DNA of 13,588 bases from Gelidibacter sp039916245 (GCF_039916245.1 NZ_JBDSLS010000111.1:1-13588); one strand, 5' to 3'; positions 1-8,132 are shown, counted from the stretch's first letter. Made by a program: numbers and translations. The notes: generated by a model from the letters alone, not told the origin.

Positions 1-125
1 CGTTGATTAGCCTGCACCATAGGTTTTAAACCTTGCGCAAGACCTGCAAGTATAGAACCAACCACCAAAACCATAACGATGGCAAAAATAATGGTATAAC
101 TATTTTTATCTGTATCGATTGCCAT
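1..125 (-). CDS. nqrC: Na+-translocating NADH:quinone reductase subunit C, N-terminal fragment (runs off the window)
   Basis: Only the first 41 codons are present; the gene continues beyond base 1. The start codon is the ATG whose complement lies at 123-125, three bases after the nqrB stop. The fragment begins MAIDTDKNSYTIIFAIVMVL and then has a hydrophobic stretch (about residues 9-29) ending in a short Gly/Ala-Gln segment. This is the single N-terminal membrane anchor expected of NqrC, whose remaining periplasmic domain carries a covalently bound FMN. That domain, with its flavinylation threonine, is outside the window. The identification rests on the anchor and on position directly after nqrB in the usual nqrABCDEF order. 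In the complex NqrC passes electrons between flavins during NADH oxidation coupled to Na+ export. Confidence 0.9.
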   Translation of the reverse strand, partial: MAIDTDKNSYTIIFAIVMVLVVGSILAGLAQGLKPMVQANQ

Positions 126-128
126 AAT

Positions 129-1355
129 TTAAGCTGTTTTAAGTTTCGCTCTTTTTAATCTTTTATTGACATTACCTTTAACAACATAATGATCAATAGT
201 AGGAGCAAATACATTCATTAATAATATTGCCAACATCACACCTTCTGGATAGGCTGGGTTAAATACGCGGATCATGATCGAAATAAAACCAATCAAGAAT
301 CCGTAAATCCATTTCCCTTTGTTAGTCTGTGAACCAGTTACCGGATCTGTAGCCATATACACAATACCAAAGGCCAAACCGCCCATGATCAAATGTTGCC
401 AGTAAGGCGTATTCATTAAAGTGTAAAATTTGCTCGATTGGGTAATCCATCCTGAGTCTGCAACGATGTTAAAAATATAACCCATTACCAAAGCTCCAAT
501 AACGGAACTGAGCATAATTCGCCAGCTTGCTATTTTTGTGAAGATGAGGAACAATCCACCCAAGAGGATTAAAAGCGTCGACGTTTCGCCAATAGATCCT
601 GGAATAAACCCAAAGAACATATCTAATATGGAGTAATCCACAGGATGTGACTGTGCCAAGCTACCTAGGATTGTTTCTCCAGAAATAGCATCGGCCGTAG
701 AGCCATTTGCAATTTCTTTAGTTCTTTCAACAGCGCCTTGTACCCAAACCTTATCACCACTCATCCAAGTAGGATAAGCAAAGAATAAAAACGCTCTAAT
801 GGTTAAGGCCGGATTTAAGATATTCATTCCCGTACCACCAAATACTTCTTTCCCGATGACCACACCAAAAATAACAGCGATTATCAACATCCAATATGGT
901 GTATCGATTGGTATGATTAATGGCACAAGCATCCCAGTTACAAGGTATCCTTCTTCAACTTCGTGTCCTTTTATTGTGGCGAAAATAAATTCAACCCCTA
1001 ATCCAACACCATAAGAAATAATAACTAGCGGTAATACTTTCCAAAAGCCTAAATTGAAGTTTTGTAAATTCCAAAATTCACTACTGAAAAAGCCATTAGA
1101 TACAGCTTCAATTTCTCCCGTTGCTAAATAATGCTGATATCCGGTATTGAACATACCAAAAATCAAACATGGAATTAAAGCCATAATGACCGTGTTCATG
1201 GTACGCTTTAAATCATCAGCTGCTTTAATATGCGTGCCACCACGTGCGGTATCATTAGGTGTATATAAAAAAGTATGAAGGGCGTTAAAGGCAGGTGCCA
1301 TTTTAGTTCCCTTATATTTCGCTTTTAAATTATGTAAGTTCTGTTTTAAACCCAT
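129..1355 (-). CDS. nqrB: Na+-translocating NADH:ubiquinone/menaquinone reductase subunit B
   Basis: Integral membrane subunit of Na+-NQR. In characterised complexes it carries covalent FMN and riboflavin and forms part of the Na+ path. The protein is 408 residues, close to the family length of about 410-415. A charged N-terminal region (1-50) includes the conserved segment around TPNDTARGGTHIK (32-44). Many hydrophobic helices follow: roughly 52-70, 106-128, 138-168, 242-272, 276-298, 320-335, 350-365 and 372-390. Residues 222-228 read DAISGET; T228 aligns with the phosphoester-linked FMN threonine (T236 in Vibrio cholerae), although the usual SGAT is SGET here. The segment MATDPVTGSQTNKGKWIYG (334-352) is a signature shared with RnfD. 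It lies 11 bases after nqrA and 3 bases before nqrC, so it is the middle of one transcript. Confidence 0.97.
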   Translation of the reverse strand: MGLKQNLHNLKAKYKGTKMAPAFNALHTFLYTPNDTARGGTHIKAADDLKRTMNTVIMALIPCLIFGMFNTGYQHYLATGEIEAVSNGFFSSEFWNLQNFNLGFWKVLPLVIISYGVGLGVEFIFATIKGHEVEEGYLVTGMLVPLIIPIDTPYWMLIIAVIFGVVIGKEVFGGTGMNILNPALTIRAFLFFAYPTWMSGDKVWVQGAVERTKEIANGSTADAISGETILGSLAQSHPVDYSILDMFFGFIPGSIGETSTLLILLGGLFLIFTKIASWRIMLSSVIGALVMGYIFNIVADSGWITQSSKFYTLMNTPYWQHLIMGGLAFGIVYMATDPVTGSQTNKGKWIYGFLIGFISIMIRVFNPAYPEGVMLAILLMNVFAPTIDHYVVKGNVNKRLKRAKLKTA

Positions 1356-1366
1356 TGTCTTTAATA

Positions 1367-2722
1367 TTAACCGATTTCTTTTATCATTAAATCCAAACCT
1401 TCTCTAATAATGTGCTGATGCGGTTGTTTAGACACACATACAAACTCAGTCAAAGCAAAATCTTCTGGAGCAACTTCATACATTCCCAAAGCCTCCATTT
1501 CATCTAAATCCTTGTACAAACAAGACTTTAAGATTTGCATGACGAAAATATCCAATGGGAATACCTCTTCATAATTACCTGTCAACACAAAGTTTCGGTG
1601 TTCACCATTCATATTCGTATCTAGGTCATAGGTTTTATTTGGTGTCAACCATGAAAACGTAAGTGCTCTGGTAATAGAAAGCTTATCAAACACAGGTTTG
1701 TTCCATCCAAATAACTCATAATCATTACCTTCAGGAATTATTGTAATTAAATTACTGTAATAATCCAAGTAGCCATCTGGTTTCACTTGTTTTCCAGACA
1801 GAACGTTGCCACAGATAATACGGTCGTTGCCATTTTGCTCCACCCCATTATCATAGACCATCGTCGCCACTTCACTACCAATTTTGGTAACAAAGTAACG
1901 TGGTTTTTTAACGGATGAACCTGCAAGCGCCACAATACGCTCTGCATTGAATTTACCGGTAAGCAAAAGTTCTCCAATAATTACCAAGTCTTGTGCGGCA
2001 ACTGTCCAAACGGTTTCACCTTTGTTGACAGGATCAATTTTGTTGATTTGCGTTCCAACATTCCCTGACGGATGTGGGCCAGATACTTTGTGTAAAGAGA
2101 TTCCAGAAAGCCCAGCAAACGGTGAGTTTGAATTGTGACCAACGCTCACATGCACCTTACCAGGAGTTAACTTAGCCAATGCTGAAACTGCTGCTTGCAA
2201 TTCAGCTTCCTTACCCTGCAGTACATAGTCCAAATCCGCAGCTAAAGGCGCACTGGCATAACCCGAGATAAAAATCGCTTTTGGTGTTTGATCTGTTTTG
2301 GCAATAATGTCGTAAGGTCGTTGTTTGATGAACGCCCAGCAACCTGTTGCCAATAAATGTGCTTTTATGGTATCAGCATCTACAGCAGCAACATTCAACT
2401 TGCCATAGTCATGGTAAATTTGTTCCTTGTCTGCTTGAATTTTAATGCCCACAATGCGTCTCTTTTCCGCTCTTGCTATCTCAATCACTTCCCCTGAAAC
2501 TGGCGAAACGAATTTCACAGCCTCATTGGTTTTATCGTAAAAGATAGGTTCACCAGCTTTCACCTTTGCTCCTTCTTTTAAAATTAGTTTTGGAATAACA
2601 CCGTGGAAATCTTCAGGTCTGAGGGTATAAAAATTGCTTAAAACGGCCCTTTCGGTTGTTTTTTCAGCAATACCCTTAAGTTTGATATCGAGACCTTTTT
2701 TAATCTTAATGTCGTTTGACAT
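1367..2722 (-). CDS. nqrA: Na+-translocating NADH:quinone reductase subunit A
   Basis: Peripheral cytoplasmic subunit of Na+-NQR and the first gene of the operon. The protein is 451 residues (family about 446) with no signal peptide or membrane segment. The N-terminal region includes a lipoyl/biotinyl-like fold (about 45-95), with the turn SPVSGEVIEI at 73-82 and conserved basic residues at 87-89. The central NqrA signature runs from about 190 to 275 and includes VSVGHNSNSPFAGLSG (192-207), SGPHPSGNVGTQI (214-226) and WTVAAQDLVIIGELLLTG (239-256), followed by the SLBB-type region. The C-terminal part, with EVFPLDIFVMQILKS (386-400), is also typical. NqrA is implicated in quinone interaction in characterised complexes. 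The start at 2722 is supported by the family-typical beginning MSNDIKIKKGLDIKL and by a promoter element about 60 bases upstream. The upstream sequence is A-rich with no Shine-Dalgarno. Confidence 0.97.
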   Translation of the reverse strand: MSNDIKIKKGLDIKLKGIAEKTTERAVLSNFYTLRPEDFHGVIPKLILKEGAKVKAGEPIFYDKTNEAVKFVSPVSGEVIEIARAEKRRIVGIKIQADKEQIYHDYGKLNVAAVDADTIKAHLLATGCWAFIKQRPYDIIAKTDQTPKAIFISGYASAPLAADLDYVLQGKEAELQAAVSALAKLTPGKVHVSVGHNSNSPFAGLSGISLHKVSGPHPSGNVGTQINKIDPVNKGETVWTVAAQDLVIIGELLLTGKFNAERIVALAGSSVKKPRYFVTKIGSEVATMVYDNGVEQNGNDRIICGNVLSGKQVKPDGYLDYYSNLITIIPEGNDYELFGWNKPVFDKLSITRALTFSWLTPNKTYDLDTNMNGEHRNFVLTGNYEEVFPLDIFVMQILKSCLYKDLDEMEALGMYEVAPEDFALTEFVCVSKQPHQHIIREGLDLMIKEIG

Positions 2723-2781
2723 ATTATAAGTCTATTGGTTAATAGTTACAATTATGCGATTTTCTTACAGTAAAAATCGGT

Positions 2782-2790
2782 GCAAATTTA
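2782..2790 (-). promoter_or_regulatory. Predicted -7 promoter element of the nqr operon
   Basis: Read on the minus strand this is TAAATTTGC, a full match to the Bacteroidota primary sigma -7 consensus TAnnTTTG(C). Transcription would begin around 2775-2779, giving an untranslated leader of roughly 50-57 bases before the nqrA ATG. No clear -33 TTG is seen 19-21 bases upstream; a palindrome lies there instead. Confidence 0.6.
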
Positions 2791-2811
2791 CAAATTAATA
2801 ATACAGATTAC

Positions 2812-2825
2812 ATGATTTTTATCAT
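2812..2825. promoter_or_regulatory. Palindrome resembling an FNR/CRP-family binding site ahead of nqrA
   Basis: The sequence ATGAT-TTTT-ATCAT has perfect 5-base arms and a 4-base spacer. It keeps the TGAT-N4-ATCA core of the FNR consensus (TTGAT-N4-ATCAA), differing only at the two outermost bases. Its centre (2818.5) is about 40 bases upstream of the start inferred from the -7 element, which is where a class II activator binds. The local sequence is AT-rich, so chance is possible; the protein that would bind is not in the window. Confidence 0.35.
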
Positions 2826-3063
2826 AAAAATTATACGCTAACGATTGCGTAAAATTTGAATTTTATTTTTCATTTACAACCGTCTGAATAATAGTGAACC
2901 ATCAAATTTTGCATTTATGTTGATCGAATTAAAAATCCTATCAAATTTAAGTGAATTTCAGCAATCCCATTTATTTTTAGGCTAAAAAGTTTTTCAAAAT
3001 CTAATTCGCCATAACCTTATCATAATCATGAATACATCATTTTTCAAGGTAACCTGAAGACAT

Positions 3064-3103
3064 AAAAAAACCATTAAAGTCAGATGGATTTAATGGTTTT
3101 TTT
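3064..3103. terminator. Hairpin terminator downstream of the T9SS cargo gene
   Basis: An inverted repeat: seven A followed by CCATTAAA (3064-3078), a loop of 10 bases, then TTTAATGG followed by seven T (3089-3103). It starts 27 bases beyond the cargo stop codon. The A and T runs flank the stem on both sides, so it could work in either direction, but only the leftward cargo transcript obviously needs it. It should stop cargo transcription before the nqr operon, which is read in the same direction. Confidence 0.8.
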
Positions 3104-3129
3104 AATTATATAATTTATGAATTGGATTT

Positions 3130-6100
3130 CTAATTCATCACTTTTTTAGTAATTAAACCCGTATTCTCTAATTTAATGACCGTAAGGTATGCCCCTTTTG
3201 GAAATTGGAATTGCGAATTGAACTTGTCGGCAAAGCCCTCCAACTTATAGTCCATCAATTTTTTACCAGTAAGATCGTACACCACCACTGATTCGATATT
3301 TTTTGAAGCTTTGACGTAAAGCTGCTCATTTTTAACATAGACAAAGGTTTCTGACATCTGATTATCATCTACAGAAGGGGTTTTGTTGGTATATCGCAAC
3401 ACAAAACGATCTTTAACATCTCCTGCGTTAGCCGTAAAACTATATGGCGAATTTCTTAGATTATGAATGACGTTATTATAGGTGTCTTCTAAATAAATGC
3501 CTTGGTCTTCGTTGAGCATGAGGCTGCCTTTGAGGTGGTCAATGCCGATTTTGTAGATGCCGTTTTTTAGAATTTCAATCCCCAAAGACACCTTATCACT
3601 ATCTTCAAAAGGAAGTGCACGACCTTGAATAAGGAAATCTGAATCTTCCAGAACTGAGTACAACCGCATGCTACCTGGTCCAGAGTTTGCATCATATAAT
3701 TTGTCTTTTCCATTAGTTGCGCCCTCAACGTAACCTACTACTGCTACAGTGGCCATTTGGGACTCCTCGGTTAATGCCAACCAAATCAGCTGCTTTTCAG
3801 TACTTTCATTTGAAGACGTATTTGAGCTGCCTGTACCTCTGTAAAATTGCGTATTATCATATGCACTTTCACCAGTAGGCCCAAAGCGCATTGCATTTGT
3901 GAATTTTACATATTTATTAGTTGGATCCGCTTCGACTTGAGCCATAAATCCTTGGCCTGAAGCAATATAACCCTTAAAGTCTTTGTCTGTGGAAGCGGTT
4001 AGGTTATAAGTCAGATAATCGTCGCTGTATTTCAATTTAAAATTTTGATAAAACGGTCTGAGTGGCGTTTCAGAAATGGCATTTTTATGAGTCCATACCT
4101 GTAACACTCCGCTAAGAACATCTATATTATCACTTAAAAGTTTAGACGGATTTATGGCGGACGGATATGGATTGCCAATTAAATTCCAATGTTGATTAAC
4201 TGGATTCATAGAGGAGCCTGGAGGCGTGGTTTTAATTTGAACATAATAATCCCCATTATTTGGGACGCCCTCAAACGTATTATTAAGGATATAGTTAACA
4301 GGTGGGGTTTCTGGAACTGAGGATGGCACTCTTACAATATAACCTTTACCTGGCGTCATAATTCCTAATCCCAATGGGGCAATCCAATTGCCAAAGGTGC
4401 CGGCTGTTCCATTATTAGTATTGTCAACGGTAACGTCCCATTCGTATCTACGGGAGCCCTCTATGCTATTCACATTGAAACCCGCAACTGGGGACGACCA
4501 ATAAACATAATCAAACTTTTTTATAGTCCCAGGCTTAGTTTCTCTTTTCACAATAATATTGCCACTGTTTTCATTTACAGTTACATCTTTTGTTTGGATT
4601 AAGCTAGCACCGTCCTCTAGAATGAAGGTGCCGGCAGGAATCTCTTCAATTATAAGGTCATTTTCATCAAGAACATTAGTAATACCTTCCACAACAATAT
4701 TATTATAAAGCTTAAGCGTGTTCCCCACCGGAATTGTAACTGTACTGCCTGCCGGCACAAGACAATCACAACCTTCTAAGTCATAAGGCCTATTATATGG
4801 TAAAGTTCTGGAAAAAATCAAATTTCTGTCAGCATTTGCTACTGTTACACCCGCAGCGATATAAGCGGGCGGCAAATCAAATGTGGCACCATTCCAAACT
4901 ACAGGCACACCTCCTTCAGAAAAATTAACAGGAAGAATCACCGCCCCTCTTAAATTTGAGATTTCCAACTTATATGTTCCTAATTCATCGGAAGTAATGG
5001 GTGAAAAAGGTATTGTATACTCATTGGTGGTAGCTCCAGAAATTAAAGTTTGGTTTTTGAACCATCTATACTTTAATACTTCACCCGCAGGAATTGGATT
5101 TGTTGTACTATAACCTCCATCTACTGCGCCTTCGGCATTAAAATTTATAGTTGATGAGCTCGGCAATTTGCACACAAAACGAGAAATTGGCGCTCTTTTT
5201 ACAACGGGAGTTTTAATGTCAAATGCTGCTCTATTATAAGCGATAAACGCGAGATCAGCACCCCCTCCTGCCGCCATTTTAATATTGCTTACAGAACCTA
5301 TGTTTGATGCATTGATTTCGAACTCGTTTAATTTAAAAGCGGCCATTCTTAATGGTCTTTTCCTTGAAGTTATTTCTACACCACTTGTTGGCACGGATAG
5401 ATCATATGTGGTACTGGTCATCTTGTAAAAATCCAATGACCATTCAGCCAGTAGTGCGGACCCATTAGTTTTCTGATTTGAAATTAGTAAACTGACTGGT
5501 CTACCAACAACATTCCCCAAATGATCAGAATAATAATATACATCCGCGCCACCTGGTTCTGCAATTTGCGTTAATAACAAATCCGGTATTTCATCTTCAA
5601 TAGCACCAACATTTCCGTTTCCGCTGTAAAAACTCACATTAGTAGTTTTACTAAAATTGGTAACTCCAGTACCTAAATCCAAGCCATTAACCCCATCAAT
5701 CAGAACGCTATATATACTGGTGTTTTCTATGGAAGAACTCAAAACAGTTTGATTTAGCTTGCCGTCGATCATATCTGCCATGGCTAAATAATTATCTGTA
5801 GTTGTGTTTCCCGAAACTCCATTAGTGGAATAAGCTTTAAAAGTTTGGTAACTAATTGTTGAAGCTTCGTCAGGCGTCACACTTGTTGTGAGTAGCGCAT
5901 CATTCACCCCTGTTGAATAAATAACTCCGTTATAAGTAAAACCTAAAAGATCGTGGCTAGTATTTGGCATTTTAGTTGGATCAGTTGGATTGTTCTTCCA
6001 TTCGCTAGATCTCCAAAATCCATTGAATGTCGTAAAAATCTCAGTGATTTTTACCATATTGCTTGATGAGTCTATTAAAGTTCTAGAAGTAGGTAACACA

Positions 6101-6531
6101 TATTCAAGAAAAACTTGGTTTTCTGGAGCATAGGAACCAATATAAACATCTTTACCAATTATTTTAAGCGCATTAGGCCCCACATCACTATCTAAAGGAA
6201 TGTTAATGCCATTGGCCTGATTAAAGTATGGCGCAATTGTAATAGTCACTACAGTACGTCCTGTATCAACGTCTAAAGTGGCTTTACTATCCTTATATAT
6301 GTTTTCACAAGTCAAAGTAGTGAACCTGTTACTAGGAGGAATAGTTCCTGGGTCCGCAGTAATAACAACCTTTGATTGTAGTGTAACCCTAGTTGGAGCC
6401 ACACTACTTACAATAAAATAAGTTGGGAATTCCTGAGCAATAGATTCTAAACATGACAACAGCATTAATAAAATCAAAAACCATTTAAAATTATCAATAA
6501 TGAAGTGGTGAGGCGTAATTTTTGTTTTCAT
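3130..6531 (-). CDS. Large secreted or surface protein with Ig-like region and T9SS C-terminal sorting domain, function unknown
   Basis: A 1133-residue exported protein. Residues 1-33 form a signal peptide: basic start, hydrophobic stretch at about 17-27, likely cut after SIAQ. Residues 34-445 are a beta-rich region I do not recognise. About 450-540 looks like an Ig-like domain (YRWFKN at 488-493, LGTYKLEISN at 517-526) without the usual disulfide pair. About 540-650 contains a CxC (588, 590) and repeated short beta strands. About 655-870 is a module I recall from flavobacterial surface proteins, with YVYWSSPV (675-682), MTPGKGYIVRVP (725-736) and NLIGNPYPSAI (783-793). The last 80 or so residues, with VVVYDLTGKKL (1082-1092) and a KKVMN end, resemble a T9SS sorting domain, closest to type C as I remember it. 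No catalytic motif is visible. It should cross the outer membrane through SprA and be surface-attached or released. It stands alone between a terminator and a divergent Plug gene. Confidence 0.85.
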   Translation of the reverse strand: MKTKITPHHFIIDNFKWFLILLMLLSCLESIAQEFPTYFIVSSVAPTRVTLQSKVVITADPGTIPPSNRFTTLTCENIYKDSKATLDVDTGRTVVTITIAPYFNQANGINIPLDSDVGPNALKIIGKDVYIGSYAPENQVFLEYVLPTSRTLIDSSSNMVKITEIFTTFNGFWRSSEWKNNPTDPTKMPNTSHDLLGFTYNGVIYSTGVNDALLTTSVTPDEASTISYQTFKAYSTNGVSGNTTTDNYLAMADMIDGKLNQTVLSSSIENTSIYSVLIDGVNGLDLGTGVTNFSKTTNVSFYSGNGNVGAIEDEIPDLLLTQIAEPGGADVYYYSDHLGNVVGRPVSLLISNQKTNGSALLAEWSLDFYKMTSTTYDLSVPTSGVEITSRKRPLRMAAFKLNEFEINASNIGSVSNIKMAAGGGADLAFIAYNRAAFDIKTPVVKRAPISRFVCKLPSSSTINFNAEGAVDGGYSTTNPIPAGEVLKYRWFKNQTLISGATTNEYTIPFSPITSDELGTYKLEISNLRGAVILPVNFSEGGVPVVWNGATFDLPPAYIAAGVTVANADRNLIFSRTLPYNRPYDLEGCDCLVPAGSTVTIPVGNTLKLYNNIVVEGITNVLDENDLIIEEIPAGTFILEDGASLIQTKDVTVNENSGNIIVKRETKPGTIKKFDYVYWSSPVAGFNVNSIEGSRRYEWDVTVDNTNNGTAGTFGNWIAPLGLGIMTPGKGYIVRVPSSVPETPPVNYILNNTFEGVPNNGDYYVQIKTTPPGSSMNPVNQHWNLIGNPYPSAINPSKLLSDNIDVLSGVLQVWTHKNAISETPLRPFYQNFKLKYSDDYLTYNLTASTDKDFKGYIASGQGFMAQVEADPTNKYVKFTNAMRFGPTGESAYDNTQFYRGTGSSNTSSNESTEKQLIWLALTEESQMATVAVVGYVEGATNGKDKLYDANSGPGSMRLYSVLEDSDFLIQGRALPFEDSDKVSLGIEILKNGIYKIGIDHLKGSLMLNEDQGIYLEDTYNNVIHNLRNSPYSFTANAGDVKDRFVLRYTNKTPSVDDNQMSETFVYVKNEQLYVKASKNIESVVVYDLTGKKLMDYKLEGFADKFNSQFQFPKGAYLTVIKLENTGLITKKVMN

Positions 6532-6878
6532 AAATACCGAAGATTAAGTTGAACGCCCATTATTTCTAAAAATCCTTCAGGAAGGGCACTCCCAAAAAAG
6601 TGTAATATTTAAAATTAAGCTGGAAATACAAATCTCGACAGTATTCAGCAATCAAAGAAAACTTTTAGATATGGTGCTCAAAAAAACTGCTGAAATACAA
6701 TTCTAATTACAACAGATTTTTACAGGATTTATAAAACTCGCAAAAACAGCTAAAACGTTGACCATTAAAATAATAAAAAACATAGTAAATAAATAAAATC
6801 CCTACAAATTATGCGAAACTTACGTCCCATTTTCAGGCATGATTTTTGCGTATCTTTACACTTCAAAACACTATTAAA
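6532..6878. other. Divergent intergenic region between the T9SS cargo and Plug genes (347 bases)
   Basis: No gene is visible. The right end holds the Plug promoter element. On the minus strand I find no good TAnnTTTG match ahead of the cargo gene, so its promoter is unassigned. Two related words, GCTGGAAATACAAATCT (6619-6635) and GCTGAAATACAATTCT (6689-6704), form an imperfect direct repeat 70 bases apart. Confidence 0.6.
6851..6859 (+). promoter_or_regulatory. Predicted -7 promoter element of the Plug gene
   Basis: TATCTTTAC matches the Bacteroidota -7 consensus TAnnTTTG except for A in place of G. The start of transcription would be near 6864-6866, about 14 bases before the ATG at 6879. 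No clear -33 TTG is present. The element helps decide the gene start, because the TTG codon at 6846 would lie upstream of transcription. Confidence 0.5.
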
Positions 6879-8132
6879 ATGACCTTCAAAGCATTTTCCT
6901 CCCAATTCATCGCATTGCTTTCTGCCATTGTCATGTCCGCCCAGGTTTATGAAACCGCACCACCCAATTATATAAAAACCATTATGTTCAAGGGCAACAC
7001 CAATGAAAGCCAATTGCCCATTTTAAGACTGGGAGAACCTTTATTATTGGAATTTAATGCGCTTAACGGCTTAGAGTCCGATTTCTACTATGTGATTGAG
7101 CATTTTAATTATGACTGGACGCCATCCGATTTAGTGAAATCAGAATACTTGCGAGGCTTTGACAACCAACGCATTCAAGACTATAAAAACTCGTTCAATA
7201 CCTATCAAATATATTCGCATTATAAGCTTCAAATTCCCAATCAGCAGACTAAAGGCTTATTAGTTACGGGAAATTATCTGATAAGTATCTGGAATGATGA
7301 TGACGAACTCATTTTTTCAAGAAAGTTCATGGTTTATGAAGACCTTGTGAGTGTTGGAGTCGCCATTAAACGTTCGCGCGATGTCAAATTTATTGATACC
7401 AAACAATCCGTGGATATTGTGATCAACAACCGAAATTTTAATTTTAACAATCCGCTGGAAAACGTTAAAACTTTGATTGTCCAGAACAACAATCTCAACA
7501 CCGCTATTTCAAACGTCAAACCACAATATACCTTGGGAAATCAACTCGTTTACAAATACACTTCAGAAACTAGCTTTTGGGGTGGTAACGAGTATTTGTA
7601 TTTCGAAACCAAAGATGTCAGAGCCGCCAACATGGGGGTGCAGTTCATTGATTTAAAGGATATTTATAATACTTATCTTTTTGTCAACACGCCACGAGCT
7701 CACCAACTTTACACTTACAACCCTGATATCAATGGTAACTTTTTGATCACCGCTGTCGATGCTCACGACGTTTCCATTGAAGCCGATTATACGATGGTTC
7801 ATTTTGCGCTTAAACAGCAAGAATTTATGGAGGGCCAATCGGTTTATGTGTATGGGAACTTCAACAATTATGCCCTGGAACCAGAAAATAAACTTCTATG
7901 GAATCCCAAAACTGGTTTATACGAATGTGCCTTTCGCTTAAAACAAGGTTTTTATAACTATAAATATGTCGTGACCGACAAGAACGGCACCCTCGACGAA
8001 GGAGCTATTAGCGGTAATTTTTATCAAACCGAAAACAATTACAAAGTGTTGGTGTATTATAAAGATTTAGGTGCACGCTACGACCGACTGATTGGCTTGG
8101 GCGAAGCATCTTCCGTTAATATCTCGAATTAA
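6879..8132 (+). CDS. Type IX secretion system Plug protein homologue (formerly DUF5103)
   Basis: A 417-residue exported protein. I recognise it as the DUF5103 family, whose Flavobacterium johnsoniae member was found as the Plug bound to the SprA translocon in place of PorV, closing the periplasmic end of the channel. The ATG at 6879 gives a short signal peptide (residues 1-22, likely cut after MSAQ). The frame stays open upstream to a TTG at 6846, but that lies before the predicted promoter. Mature residues 23-155 form the first family domain: TAPPNYIKTIMF at 26-37, YYVIEHFNYDW at 70-80, FNTYQIYSHYKLQIP at 106-120. Residues 315-395 form a second beta domain (VYVYGNFNNY, WNPKTGLYECAFRLKQGFYNYKY). 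Polar and Asn-rich, with no membrane helix after the signal. It is divergent from a T9SS cargo gene and is followed 188 bases later by apaG. The family call is firm; the role in this organism is inferred from the homologue. Confidence 0.88.
   Translation: MTFKAFSSQFIALLSAIVMSAQVYETAPPNYIKTIMFKGNTNESQLPILRLGEPLLLEFNALNGLESDFYYVIEHFNYDWTPSDLVKSEYLRGFDNQRIQDYKNSFNTYQIYSHYKLQIPNQQTKGLLVTGNYLISIWNDDDELIFSRKFMVYEDLVSVGVAIKRSRDVKFIDTKQSVDIVINNRNFNFNNPLENVKTLIVQNNNLNTAISNVKPQYTLGNQLVYKYTSETSFWGGNEYLYFETKDVRAANMGVQFIDLKDIYNTYLFVNTPRAHQLYTYNPDINGNFLITAVDAHDVSIEADYTMVHFALKQQEFMEGQSVYVYGNFNNYALEPENKLLWNPKTGLYECAFRLKQGFYNYKYVVTDKNGTLDEGAISGNFYQTENNYKVLVYYKDLGARYDRLIGLGEASSVNISN

Larger units (their letters stand above)
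2723..3129. other. Intergenic region between the T9SS cargo gene and nqrA (407 bases)
   Basis: AT-rich and without a credible gene. The nqrA-proximal part holds the -7 element and the FNR-like palindrome, and the distal part holds the hairpin terminator of the cargo gene. The middle (about 2830-3060) has no strong repeat or element that I can identify. Confidence 0.7.

Noticed and set aside
2915..2990. A 22-codon open frame starting MLIELKILSN in the nqrA upstream region
   Set aside because: Too short to support, with no promoter element, no start-site evidence and no recognisable product.
4883..5113. Plus-strand open frames within the cargo, nqrA and nqrB genes, and minus-strand frames within the Plug, pruA and apaG genes
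   Set aside because: They lie wholly or mainly inside well-supported genes, have no family resemblance, and look like antisense shadows of the real coding frames.
6838..6850. CATGATTTTT ahead of the Plug gene, identical to half of the nqrA FNR-like site
   Set aside because: The second half-site (ATCAT) is missing, so there is no palindrome; a shared AT-rich word is not enough.
6846..6878. N-terminal extension of the Plug protein from a TTG codon at 6846
   Set aside because: The extension would put 11 residues before a good signal peptide, and the TTG lies upstream of the predicted -7 element at 6851-6859, so it would not be transcribed from that promoter. The ATG at 6879 is preferred.
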